The translations under genes were made by a program, and so were the position numbers. From contig JAFIGX010000025.1 in NCBI GenBank assembly GCA_017849455.1, positions 1 through 64,000 of the forward strand: a stretch of 64,000 bases of DNA, in the 5' to 3' direction. Source of the DNA: Pseudobacter sp. (GTDB lineage Bacteria; Bacteroidota; Bacteroidia; Chitinophagales; Chitinophagaceae). The notes below the pieces were generated by a model. The model had not been told where the DNA came from. It did no database searches and was given only the letters and a program-made list of their open reading frames with translations. Below, in pieces: positions 1 to 8,153 of the stretch (positions within the stretch are counted from its first letter, which is position 1; every line of letters starts with the position of its first letter).

Positions 1-60
1 AGTTTGCAATTGGCAATTGCAGCACCCAACTGCCAATTGCAAACTGCCAACTGCAAACTG
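1..60. repeat. Dispersed repeat family A, copy 1 (palindromic)
   Basis: Built from the words CCAATTGC, CCAACTGC and GCAAACTG. Positions 1-14 and 32-45 form a perfect 14-bp inverted repeat. The 14-mer at 46-59 recurs exactly at 63683-63696, and a related copy lies at 29125-29194. It sits just downstream of an efflux adaptor gene, as does the copy at 29.1 kb. Confidence 0.8.
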
Positions 61-109
61 GATTTATTGTATTGCATATTATATGACATGAACACGAAAC
101 CAACAGCGT

Positions 110-1240
110 TTATTTAATGGTCACGAACTGGACCGGAGCGCCGGGCCCGAGCCTCAGCAGGTTACTGATGATAACGGTATCGCCCGCATTCAGCCCTTTA
201 TTGATCTGTACATCATTCGGGCCGCGCTGCCCGATCTCCACGGGTGCGATGGTTGCCTTATTATTGCGGGCAACGAAAACGCTATATCCCTGGGCGGAAG
301 GGATCAATGCCTGTGAAGGGATCTTCAATGCATTGGCCGCAGTACGCAGCGCAAGGATAAGGCGGGCGCTCTGCCCTGGCACCAGTGCATGGCGGGGATT
401 GACGCTGATGGCCCTTACCAGCAGGGTACGTGTCTGCTGGTCCATCTGCGATTCCTTGGCGATCACGGTAGCACCGTATTTGGTGGTATCGGATTCTACG
501 CTGAAGACCTGCGGCTTACCAAGCTCAACGAGGTGGGCATATTTTTCCGGCACTGAAAATTCCAGTTTGATGCGGTCATCATCGACGATATTGGTCAGAA
601 CGGTGCTGGGTGAAACCAGTGCGCCGGGATATGTTCTGATGATGCCGATCCTTCCGTTGAAAGGTGCGCGGATGCGGGTCTTATCGATGGTTGTGAGCAA
701 CTGGCGGATCTCGGCTTTCAATACGCTGAGGTTGGTAGCAGCCTGGTCATAGTCCTGTTGAACGGCTGCGTCGTGCTCGATCAGGTCTTTCAGCCTGGCT
801 TCAGTGAGGGCAGCAAGCTTTTCCTGCTGGTGGAGCCTTTCAAGCTGTGCCTGCAGGTCGGCATCGTCGAGCTGGAAGAGCAGGGCGCCGGCCTGTACGT
901 TGTTACCTTCTTTGACATGGACCTTCACCACTTTGCGCATCAGCTCGCTGGCAATGCTCACTTCCTGGTTGGCTGCCAGTGAACCGGTGATTTCGATGGC
1001 CTCGCTGAAGGAAGCGGGTTGAACGATATGTCCATCAGTTGGTATGGCCATAGCAGCGGCTGCGATGGGAGAGCTGGACTTCTCGTTGGCCTTACTGGCG
1101 CAGGCTTGCAGGAAGAGCAGTATGGGCAGACTGAGCGTAATAAGCAGGATAAGAGTGCTTGGTGAAGACGCCAGCCTCGGGGAACGGTTAGATAGAGATC
1201 CGTTCAATGGTCTTTGTGTTGGTGCTGAAAAGCGATTCAT
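110..1240 (-). CDS. RND efflux periplasmic adaptor (membrane fusion protein)
   Basis: A 376-residue membrane fusion protein that would link an inner-membrane RND pump to an outer-membrane channel. A hydrophobic stretch at residues 29-46 ends in LQAC, so Cys47 is a likely lipidation site; the 28-residue polar stretch before it is longer than in a usual lipoprotein signal. A lipoyl-like segment (about 85-120), a coiled alpha-hairpin (about 120-185), the typical RIRAPFNGRIG return strand and a C-terminal beta-barrel follow. The gene is downstream of an ArsR gene on the same strand. The pump gene would lie beyond the left edge. Substrate unknown; ArsR control may point to metals (inference). Confidence 0.88.
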   Translation of the reverse strand: MNRFSAPTQRPLNGSLSNRSPRLASSPSTLILLITLSLPILLFLQACASKANEKSSSPIAAAAMAIPTDGHIVQPASFSEAIEITGSLAANQEVSIASELMRKVVKVHVKEGNNVQAGALLFQLDDADLQAQLERLHQQEKLAALTEARLKDLIEHDAAVQQDYDQAATNLSVLKAEIRQLLTTIDKTRIRAPFNGRIGIIRTYPGALVSPSTVLTNIVDDDRIKLEFSVPEKYAHLVELGKPQVFSVESDTTKYGATVIAKESQMDQQTRTLLVRAISVNPRHALVPGQSARLILALRTAANALKIPSQALIPSAQGYSVFVARNNKATIAPVEIGQRGPNDVQINKGLNAGDTVIISNLLRLGPGAPVQFVTIK

Positions 1241-1321
1241 ACGTCTTGTTTAATTGATATATTTAAATATTTCGATGTATTTCCGCTAAAAAAATCCTTC
1301 ATCGAAAAAGGAAACGGGATG

Positions 1322-1353
1322 CAAACTTATCGAAACATTTCGATATATCGATA
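1322..1353 (-). promoter_or_regulatory. Promoter with overlapping ArsR-type palindrome
   Basis: On the minus strand 1322-1329 reads TAAGTTTG, a match to the Bacteroidota -7 box TAnnTTTG. It shares two bases with the palindrome TATCGAAA-CA-TTTCGATA at 1328-1345, and a second palindrome TATCGATA follows at 1346-1353. A lone TTTCGAT half-site lies near 1277. The position between arsR and the adaptor gene fits repression of the pump genes by the ArsR protein (inference). Confidence 0.7.
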
Positions 1354-1373
1354 CTTTAATTGTAAAAAAATTG

Positions 1374-1649
1374 TTAGGCCTTGAGGGCCTGCAAAAATTG
1401 GATATACTGGTCGATCATCTTATTGTTCATGGTATACTTCATGTTCCGGCCTTCTTTTTCGGAGATAATCAGTTCTGCATCTGTCAGTTGCTTGAGGTGA
1501 TGCGAGATAGAGGGCTGGGCCAGGTCGATGAATTCGGAAACATCGGAGCAATAAAGGCAATTTTGATTTTTGCGGAGTGATTTCAGGATCATCAGTCTGT
1601 TGGGGTCAGCCAGTGCCTTGGAGATTTTTTCTACTTTTTTAGATTCCAT
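1374..1649 (-). CDS. ArsR-family winged-helix repressor
   Basis: A 91-residue ArsR/SmtB-type regulator. The recognition region is around residues 44-60 (QPSISHHLKQL) and is followed by a beta-wing with EKEGRNMKYT. Cys31 and Cys34 form a CLYC pair ahead of the recognition helix, where ArsR proteins often bind metal or sense thiols; which ligand is sensed cannot be told. Length is normal for the family. It lies 133 bp upstream of the adaptor gene on the same strand, with a palindrome in between. The gene probably controls the efflux genes and may control itself. Confidence 0.88.
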   Translation of the reverse strand: MESKKVEKISKALADPNRLMILKSLRKNQNCLYCSDVSEFIDLAQPSISHHLKQLTDAELIISEKEGRNMKYTMNNKMIDQYIQFLQALKA

Positions 1650-1845
1650 AACAATATATTTTATTCATATAGCAAGACTTGTTTACCAATCATACAGTTG
1701 TCAGCAGTTCTACTACATCCTGGCAGCCGGCATTTTTTCTCGTAAGAACGATTGGCAAAATTACAAGATTGCATTATACAAAATCTTTTTTTAGCAAGGC
1801 TTTCACGGTTTAAAGGGATTTTAATATCAAGTAGTTGATTTTTTA

Positions 1846-2201
1846 GCCACGAAGGCACGGAGCCACGAAGGAAATGGGGATTGAAAAGGGAAGGAGTGGA
1901 GATAAGGATCAAATTGCTGGTGATAGTAAGGAAGTTGGTTAGTGCATTATAGAAAGATAACAGGTAATGGTTCGGGGGAGAAAGGCACAAAGGTCGCCAA
2001 TCAGTCCCTCCCTCCAAGGTGATGCCAAGGGCTGAAGCCATCTTCGTGCCTTTGTTACAGACTGCTCAAATGCGCCTGATGCCCGATAATGTTTGACTAT
2101 CTGAATCTGGAACTTATCACGACGCAACAGACTGATCCACCCCTTCATCATCTCTCCGAACTCAAACCCATATTCTCTTCGTGGCTTCGTGCCTTCGTGG
2201 C
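1846..2201. repeat. Dispersed repeat family B, inverted pair
   Basis: Arms 1846-1870 and 2177-2201 match in 24 of 25 positions as inverted copies built on CCACGAAGGCACG, enclosing 306 bp. Inside, AAAGGCACAAAGG (about 1981) faces CTTCGTGCCTTTG (about 2044), which looks like an older, eroded pair. Related words occur at 25801-25822 and 48510-48526. Confidence 0.75.
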
Positions 2202-2217
2202 CGCTCCCCATTCCCCC

Positions 2218-2248
2218 AAAAAAATAGTCCCGGGAAAACTCCCGGGAC
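2218..2248 (-). terminator. Terminator of the FG-GAP gene
   Basis: GTCCCGGG (2227-2234) pairs with CCCGGGAC (2241-2248). Read on the minus strand, the stem is followed by a run of U encoded by A residues at 2218-2224. It lies 22 bp past the stop codon. Confidence 0.8.
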
Positions 2249-2269
2249 CCGCCTGTGTGAATTGATACC

Positions 2270-5200
2270 CTATTGAACGATAACCCTGCTTGTACCAATC
2301 TTTTGATTGTTTCTATCGTAGACGGTCAGCCAGTAGATCCCTGCCATCGGCGACGCTGATCTGTCTAAGTATTCAACCTGGTCGCGTTGCGAAATGCTGA
2401 CCGACCTGGTCTGCTGCAATTGTCCGCTCGTATTGCGTAGCTCGATCCTGTAGGAACCATTGGCCAGTCCGCTCAACACCACGCGTATCCTGTCTTTTAC
2501 AGGATTGGGCGCGATGAGTATCTGCCCGTTGACGGTAGTGCCGATCCGCACGATGATCACTGCAGAATATTTATGTGAACCGTCCTGGTCGACCATATTC
2601 AACCGGTAAAAGTTAATCCCTTCCTGTGCTTTCTTGTCCGTATACCGGTAATCATTGCTCACCTGGTGGTTATCCCAGGGGAGCACCATGGCAATATTTT
2701 CGAAATGTGTGCCATCACTGCTGCGTTGCACTTCGTATGTATGGATATTGGATTCTTCCCGGACGCTCCAGGAGAGATCGGCTGCCTTATTCTTTTCAGC
2801 CCCCTTGAATTCGACCAGCGTTACCGGCAGCGGGGTCGCCATCGCATCGAAACTATATGCCTTTCCAAGACCATTGCCCCCCGCCGCGAAATTGAGGGTG
2901 GTGCCAAGTGTGCTTCCGAGATTGAGCAGGCCCGCGCCATAATCCAGTGCGCCCAGCGGCGAGCCTACGATCACACGGGCCGGTGTACCGGGCCCGCGGA
3001 TGCCGGGTGCGCCGGCCACACTGAAGCCGAGCAATGCCGTGGCATTCACGCTCAGGAATTCGCCGCCATAAGTGGACGATACATTGAAGGTAGGAGCGCT
3101 GAGGTATCCGCCGGCCCCATCACCCAGATACACATACGCAGATCCGCCCACGGCATTCGCCTGAAGGCCCAACAGATTGGCCCCTGATGATAGTGGTTCA
3201 CCCACGACGAGATCAGGAAAATTATCGCCGTTCACATCATAGGCATTATCGATGGATGTGCCGAACAGGAGGTTCAGTTGAAGCGTGCCGCTCAGCAATT
3301 GAAGAACACTATTGTCTCGGGGAGATTCGATCCGTTGATCGGAAGATACCGGGTTGGTAATGGCGCCTGTTTTTTTCTTGAACAGATGAATGTTACCGGT
3401 TTTGATGCTCAGGCTAAGGGCATTGGCCAGTAGTCCTCCTAACGGTGCACCTACCACGATATTCCCATTCCGGGTACCGTTGGCATTCTTCACTCCTTTC
3501 ACTTTAAAGCCAAACAGGTTGGCGGCATTGCCCAGCAGCCCGGTGGAAGAAGCCTGCAGCCTGGCGCCGAAGCTGGTGTTGACGCCACTGTTGTCCGATT
3601 TTCCGAAATACACCAGGGCGCTTCCGCCAAGCACCTGGCCGGTGATGATGCCGGTGAGACTGGAAAGGTCAACACCCGCGGGGGCGCCTACCACCACATC
3701 GGGCTTTCCATCGCCGTTATAATCTCCTGCGCCATCGACACTGAAGCCGAATAGCAGGCCATTGATACCGCTTACGAGTGGTATGCTTAATCCCAGCAGA
3801 TTAAAAGTGGGTGGGTCGAGTTTCTGTATAGTGGTAAATGAATTGGTGTTATCGCTGAGCATTACAAATGCGGCGCCTGCCTGCACAGAACCCAGTGATA
3901 CGCCCATATAAGCTGGAGCGCCCACTACAATATCTTTTTTCCCGTCATTGTTCAGATCGTCCGTGACGGCTACCGAAAATCCGAAAAGGCCCTTGATACC
4001 TACATTGGAAAGCAAGAGGCCTGCAACGCCATTGCTGAAGAAATCAGTGCCGGTCAGTTTCAGATCGGTGAAATTGGAAGGATTGGGGGCCGCCAGTGAT
4101 CCGCCTGGGTATACATACACTTTACCTGCCTGCACATTGACATTCACTGTTCCGAGCAGGGCGGACGCGCTTGTCTGGTAGGTATCCATAGGTGCGCCGA
4201 TCACGATATCATTGATCCCATCGCCGGTAACATCGCCGGCATCGATACTGGTGCCGAACAAGGCGCCGGCAACGAGCGTATTCGGCTGCAATGTTTTGTT
4301 GGGGATTTTGGAGAGGCCGGTATCGGAACCATAATAGACGAATACGGCGCCAGCGCTGGCCGTGGTATTGCCATTGAAGATATTGATCAATCCTGGTGCG
4401 CCTATAGCCACATCGCCGAAGTTATCCCCATTCACATCACCGAGGCCGGCTACCGTGAAGCCATAGAGTGAAGTGAGGATCTGGCCGGAAGTTGCGCCTA
4501 ACCCTGTCAGCAGTCCACTGGTTTCAGTATTCCAGTCTGGCGTTCTGTTCACCGGGTCGATCGTGATTGGGTACGCAGCATTTCTGTCGTCGACTTCGAT
4601 GGTGAGTACCCCTTTGTTCAGTTTCATGGATGATTTCAAAGGAGAATAGTGATTGTCCCAAACCTTGAGGTCTTCATAGAGTAATTGGGCCTTCCCGGTT
4701 TCGCCGGGGGCATTAAAGACCAGCTTGCGACCATAGAGCAGCCGGGGTTTAAGATCGCCGGTCAATCGGATTTGGATCGTCAAAGGAGTTTTGCCTGTGG
4801 GTCTTTCTTTCACGATGAAATTCTGCCGCAATCCATCTTTACCATTGGTGTATTGGATCTCTATGGAAGGATAGATATAGCGCAGCATATCCTGGCTATT
4901 ATCAACGTTGAATTTTTTACCAGGTTTCCAGTGAATGGACTGCCTTCCGGCGCCCAGCACCTGGAAATTGACTTTCCACAATGCTTCTTCATTCGATTGT
5001 CGCACGTTATAGACCTGGTAACCTGCCTGGTGAATGGAGAAGCCAAGCCTGTTATTTGCATTGGCTACGCGGTAAGAACCTTTGGGGGCTTCCGGGTAGA
5101 ATGCGCTTTCCATTTGCTGTATCTGGTTCACTGCAGCCGAATACCAGTCGGCCGAAACGCCTTGAGGAAGTTCTCCCGTTGATTTGCGGGAAGCTACCAG

Positions 5201-5329
5201 TTTTTGTACTTGTTGTTGTGATAGTGAATTCGCCGGAGGAGTTCCCGATTTGAATTGTGCCGGGGCCTTGGTCCAAACGGTAAGCAGTAAAATGGATACA
5301 GGTACAAGAGTGTAAAATTGGGGTTTCAT
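2270..5329 (-). CDS. Secreted seven-bladed FG-GAP (integrin-like) protein with type IX sorting tail
   Basis: A 1019-residue exported protein. A signal peptide (about 1-24) is followed by a region of about 240 residues rich in beta strands, then seven FG-GAP repeats, each with an L-[FYL]-G-[FT]-x-[VI] start and a VVGAP-like end. Calcium-type DxNxDG loops are clear in blades 1, 2, 3, 4 and 6 and degraded in 5 and 7. After LPVTLVEFKG comes a fibronectin-like domain. The last 80 residues begin APNPVKD and end in a MAGIYWLTV strand, the form of a type A tail for the Bacteroidota type IX secretion system. Seven blades make a complete beta-propeller. Ligand and role are unknown; adhesion is one possibility. 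Confidence 0.88.
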   Translation of the reverse strand: MKPQFYTLVPVSILLLTVWTKAPAQFKSGTPPANSLSQQQVQKLVASRKSTGELPQGVSADWYSAAVNQIQQMESAFYPEAPKGSYRVANANNRLGFSIHQAGYQVYNVRQSNEEALWKVNFQVLGAGRQSIHWKPGKKFNVDNSQDMLRYIYPSIEIQYTNGKDGLRQNFIVKERPTGKTPLTIQIRLTGDLKPRLLYGRKLVFNAPGETGKAQLLYEDLKVWDNHYSPLKSSMKLNKGVLTIEVDDRNAAYPITIDPVNRTPDWNTETSGLLTGLGATSGQILTSLYGFTVAGLGDVNGDNFGDVAIGAPGLINIFNGNTTASAGAVFVYYGSDTGLSKIPNKTLQPNTLVAGALFGTSIDAGDVTGDGINDIVIGAPMDTYQTSASALLGTVNVNVQAGKVYVYPGGSLAAPNPSNFTDLKLTGTDFFSNGVAGLLLSNVGIKGLFGFSVAVTDDLNNDGKKDIVVGAPAYMGVSLGSVQAGAAFVMLSDNTNSFTTIQKLDPPTFNLLGLSIPLVSGINGLLFGFSVDGAGDYNGDGKPDVVVGAPAGVDLSSLTGIITGQVLGGSALVYFGKSDNSGVNTSFGARLQASSTGLLGNAANLFGFKVKGVKNANGTRNGNIVVGAPLGGLLANALSLSIKTGNIHLFKKKTGAITNPVSSDQRIESPRDNSVLQLLSGTLQLNLLFGTSIDNAYDVNGDNFPDLVVGEPLSSGANLLGLQANAVGGSAYVYLGDGAGGYLSAPTFNVSSTYGGEFLSVNATALLGFSVAGAPGIRGPGTPARVIVGSPLGALDYGAGLLNLGSTLGTTLNFAAGGNGLGKAYSFDAMATPLPVTLVEFKGAEKNKAADLSWSVREESNIHTYEVQRSSDGTHFENIAMVLPWDNHQVSNDYRYTDKKAQEGINFYRLNMVDQDGSHKYSAVIIVRIGTTVNGQILIAPNPVKDRIRVVLSGLANGSYRIELRNTSGQLQQTRSVSISQRDQVEYLDRSASPMAGIYWLTVYDRNNQKIGTSRVIVQ

Positions 5330-6142
5330 AGCGGTAGATTTGTTTAATGATGACAGTAATAGGTGAATGGGTCAACTACTGTCAGAAGCCTTCACATTGA
5401 TTTGGATCACTAACTTCCTGAATGCAGATGCAATAAAGTTCCGCTCACAACATCGTTGCGAGTTATGGCCGGTTATTTTTCCTGAAGGGAAAAATAATTC
5501 CTGACACACTGATACAATAATGCTACTTGCTTGTTACTTTATTGAAGCATATCCAGAAAGTCATTCAACAGGTATTGGAAAGTGTGGGAGAGTGTTGCAG
5601 TTCTTCAGCAGGATTGGGACTTGAATTGGACAATAATCCGGTTATCGATTTCCGAAAGTAAAAGTAGGTGCATTTGGATGTTTCTTAGTACCCGTAACGA
5701 TTCATAAAATACCTGTAACCGATCAATAAACCCTTAGTGAAGCAGTTGTGTATATTCTTTGCAGTGGAAAATAAAGTTGGAATTGGTTGCTAAGCAGAAT
5801 TTTAAGTCGCAGGAGCGATGATCAAGGCTGCAGGATGATGACATAAATCAAATATAAACAGAATTGGAGATGGTTTTCAGAGAAATAAGACGGTAACCCG
5901 CACACTAAATCGGAACGATTGGCAAAAAATTCAAAACATTTAATATTTTTACGCCTGATAGTTTTGAATAGCACTCCCCCGATCCAATCCAGCCCCAAAC
6001 CTCATCCTGCGATCATCGACTCAAGGCACTTCTGATTTTTAGCTTCAGCATGAAAATGATGAACCCTTTCTATGTTGGTATGTCTGCTATACCAGCAAGA
6101 TGATCTCTATTGCTTCATAAAGCCAATGTCAACCTAGACCAA
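5330..6142. other. Gene-free interval between divergent FG-GAP and AraC genes
   Basis: An 813-bp interval with no convincing open frame on either strand. It holds a perfect 10-bp hairpin at 5473-5497 (TTATTTTTCC, loop TGAAG, GGAAAAATAA) of unknown role and a -7 box for the AraC gene. It is long enough for upstream control of both genes, but I cannot name an operator. Confidence 0.5.
5959..5966 (+). promoter_or_regulatory. -7 promoter box of the AraC-type gene
   Basis: TAGTTTTG matches TAnnTTTG. Transcription would start near 5973, giving a leader of about 170 nt. No clear -33 TTTG is seen, so an activator may be needed. Confidence 0.45.
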
Positions 6143-7156
6143 ATGAAAAACTATCGAATTAAATTTCCTGTGATGGACCTGGATGAAGCATTTCACCAGC
6201 TCACCAACGAATTAGGCGCCGACCTTACCGGTAATGATCTTGTACAGATCTCCGGCAGGTTGGGCAAGGGAACAGTACAACGTTTCCAGTTCGAACCGGC
6301 TTTCTCCATGAGCTCATGGAACCTGGTATTGCATGATCCGGTTGAGTTGTACAGACCGGCGATACCGGGGGCCGACAATAGTTTCGGCATCTTCTTTATC
6401 CTCACTCCTGAATATTGTGTCCTTAAAAATATCGGTGAGCACAGGCAATTCAACAGGTCGGGTGGGCGCAGTACGTTACTGATCGCCGATAGTGTGCAGG
6501 CCGATTTCGAGATCACCCCTCATCATCCCGTGCAGATCCTTCACATGAATGTAACGGCTTTCTGGCTGGCGCAGCAATTCCAGAAAGCGGGCCTGCCCCT
6601 GGAAACACTCTGGGAAAGGATCAATGGGGTGAATGTGCCGCTGATCCTCATCGAAACCTGCCCTGCTACGCTCGCACTGGCCGTGAATGAACTATTCGAT
6701 GCCAGTATCGGGCCTGAAAAAAATATAGCGCAGCTCAGTACGATGGCCATCGCCCTCATCACAGGTTTCCTGGAAAAAGCACTTCAACATCATGCCAGGG
6801 AAATGCCGGGCAATAATGATGTCCATTTCGAGAAGATCATGGAAGCTGAAGCGATCCTTAAAGCCCACCTGCAAAAAAATCTTCCGAACGTAGGCGATAT
6901 CGCGCACCAGGTGGCCCTGAGTGAATCGACCCTCAAACGCCATTTCAAAGTGATCTTTGGAAAAAGCGTATATGAATATTACCTGGATAAAAAAATGCAG
7001 CTCGCTAAAAATCTTCTGATGGAAAAGCCACTCAGTGTCAATGAAGCGGCAGAGATACTGGGATATGAAAAGGTGAGCAACTTTATCGACATCTTCAAAA
7101 AACATCATGGCTATTCGCCCGGAAGTATCAAGAAACGGGGGTTTACCAGCTTATAG
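6143..7156 (+). CDS. AraC-family transcriptional regulator
   Basis: A 337-residue protein. The last 100 residues contain two helix-turn-helix motifs typical of AraC proteins: the first around VGDIAHQVALSESTLKRHFK, the second around VNEAAEILGYEKVSNFIDIF, then the HHGYSPGSIKK end. The first 220 residues resemble no effector domain I can name. I chose the ATG at 6143; an upstream TTG at 6110 is also in frame. No operon partner follows; a weak terminator is at 7314-7336. Target genes unknown; the divergent FG-GAP gene is a candidate by position only. Confidence 0.85.
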   Translation: MKNYRIKFPVMDLDEAFHQLTNELGADLTGNDLVQISGRLGKGTVQRFQFEPAFSMSSWNLVLHDPVELYRPAIPGADNSFGIFFILTPEYCVLKNIGEHRQFNRSGGRSTLLIADSVQADFEITPHHPVQILHMNVTAFWLAQQFQKAGLPLETLWERINGVNVPLILIETCPATLALAVNELFDASIGPEKNIAQLSTMAIALITGFLEKALQHHAREMPGNNDVHFEKIMEAEAILKAHLQKNLPNVGDIAHQVALSESTLKRHFKVIFGKSVYEYYLDKKMQLAKNLLMEKPLSVNEAAEILGYEKVSNFIDIFKKHHGYSPGSIKKRGFTSL

Positions 7157-7313
7157 AAATGACGGATAATTTATCCTTATAGGGTTTAATTAAAGGTTGA
7201 GCCTTTAGGAGTATAGTCGGCCTATAAAGCGCTCCTGAATACTTGTATCAGATCAAATGCCGGCAATAATAAGTAAATACCGCGCAATAAAGGATCGAAA
7301 CTGGGTATTCTTT

Positions 7314-7336
7314 TCCACGAAAAACGCGTGGATTTT
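7314..7336 (+). terminator. Likely terminator after the AraC gene
   Basis: TCCACG (7314-7319) pairs with CGTGGA (7327-7332), followed by four T. The stem is short, so it may be weak. Confidence 0.5.
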
Positions 7337-7389
7337 ATTATTTGAACTAACTAATACATATAGTCGAAAATATTTTTCAAAGTTCTTGA

Positions 7390-7420
7390 TTGCAAACAAT
7401 AGAAATTTTGTTTAGCTTTG
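7390..7420 (+). promoter_or_regulatory. Bacteroidota-type promoter with no protein gene behind it
   Basis: TTG at 7390-7392, a 20-bp spacer and TAGCTTTG at 7413-7420 give the phylum's -33/-7 arrangement. Transcription should start close to 7427. The next reading frame that looks real begins at 8154, beyond a strong terminator. Confidence 0.6.
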
Positions 7421-7426
7421 CTGATC

Positions 7427-8030
7427 AAATATCAATTCAGATTTTTCAAGCAACTTCACTGGTTAGTCTCTGCTCAGTACACCCCAACCCAACGTTATCA
7501 ATGACTTTTCGTTCAGGCTCAAACCATTGTTGATCGTGTTCAACTGAACTTATTCGTCATCAATTGAAAAACCAATCATATCCCAACGATCCAATCCCTT
7601 GAAACCAGTCGAAAGATTCCGTCACCCAAGCCTTTCCTGGCAACATTATTTGTCGCTCCGGTCCGCTACCTTTTTGAAAATGATAGCCGTGAACCTGTTT
7701 GTTTGTCCTTGACATTCGTATCATTGAACCGGTTACCAGGTCAACATGATCACTTTCCCTCCGGCAGGAGTGAGCCGGTGCTGCCCTAAAAAGCAACGGT
7801 AGAGGGCCATGCGGCCCGGCGGGAAGCAAATGGCGCGGCGGTATTTACTGGCTGTGCATAGCAGGGACCGGTCAACGAACGGCTGTTGAAAATATCGATC
7901 AGGTAACGTAGTGCCTGCTCACGCTGAATGCTTTATGTTAATTCCGTACCCTATCTTACAGGTGCTGCCTCAGAAAACCCATTTAAACGTATCCCTAGAG
8001 AGGCCGGCTTTCCGAAGCCAGGCCTCTTTT
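7427..8030 (+). ncRNA. Candidate noncoding RNA or long attenuated leader, about 600 nt
   Basis: Bounded by a promoter (7390-7420) and a strong terminator (7999-8030). Only very short open frames occur on the plus strand. The second half is richer in G and C and holds local hairpins, for example CCGGC/GCCGG (7761-7765/7774-7778) and GGGCC-ATGC-GGCCC (7804-7817). I looked for hallmarks of RNase P RNA, tmRNA, signal recognition particle RNA and common riboswitches and found none. A 6S-like RNA is not excluded. It could also be a leader that limits entry into the histidine kinase gene. Confidence 0.4.
7999..8030 (+). terminator. Strong intrinsic terminator ahead of the histidine kinase
   Basis: AGAGGCC plus GGCTT (7999-8010), loop TCCG, then AAGCC, one bulged A, GGCCTCT (8015-8027) and a T run. 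Read on the other strand it lacks a U run, so it works on plus-strand transcripts. Confidence 0.85.
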
Positions 8031-8153
8031 CTATTTCCTCAATTACTGGCCTCAAAAATCATGGTTTTATTTAAGCTCTGCTCTTTGTATATTGCAAGTC
8101 AGCTTAGCTCAACGTCCGTCAGGATCGCCTTATATTTTATATAAAGAGATACA

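Larger units (their letters stand above)
1650..2269. other. Gene-free interval with decayed inverted repeats
   Basis: About 620 bp between arsR and the FG-GAP gene. The open frames across it are built from repeat words and resemble no protein. The content is a pair of family B repeats in opposite orientation, weaker copies of the same words near 1981-1993 and 2043-2056, and the FG-GAP terminator. I see no other gene or RNA. Confidence 0.6.

Noticed and set aside
1661..2298. Overlapping open frames of 119-126 codons on the minus strand
   Set aside because: They are made largely of family B repeat words and the FG-GAP terminator, and resemble no protein.
7560..7829. 89-codon open frame on the minus strand inside the candidate noncoding RNA
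   Set aside because: No family resemblance, no promoter or conserved start. It is explained better by the higher G+C of the structured plus-strand region.
7860..7925. GATCAGGTAACGTAG as a possible thiamine pyrophosphate riboswitch end
   Set aside because: The CTGAGA half and the expected flanking helices are absent.
7981..8060. GGCCTC repeated at 8021 and 8048 as a switch between terminator and antiterminator
   Set aside because: The second copy lies downstream of the terminator, so it would be made too late to prevent termination.
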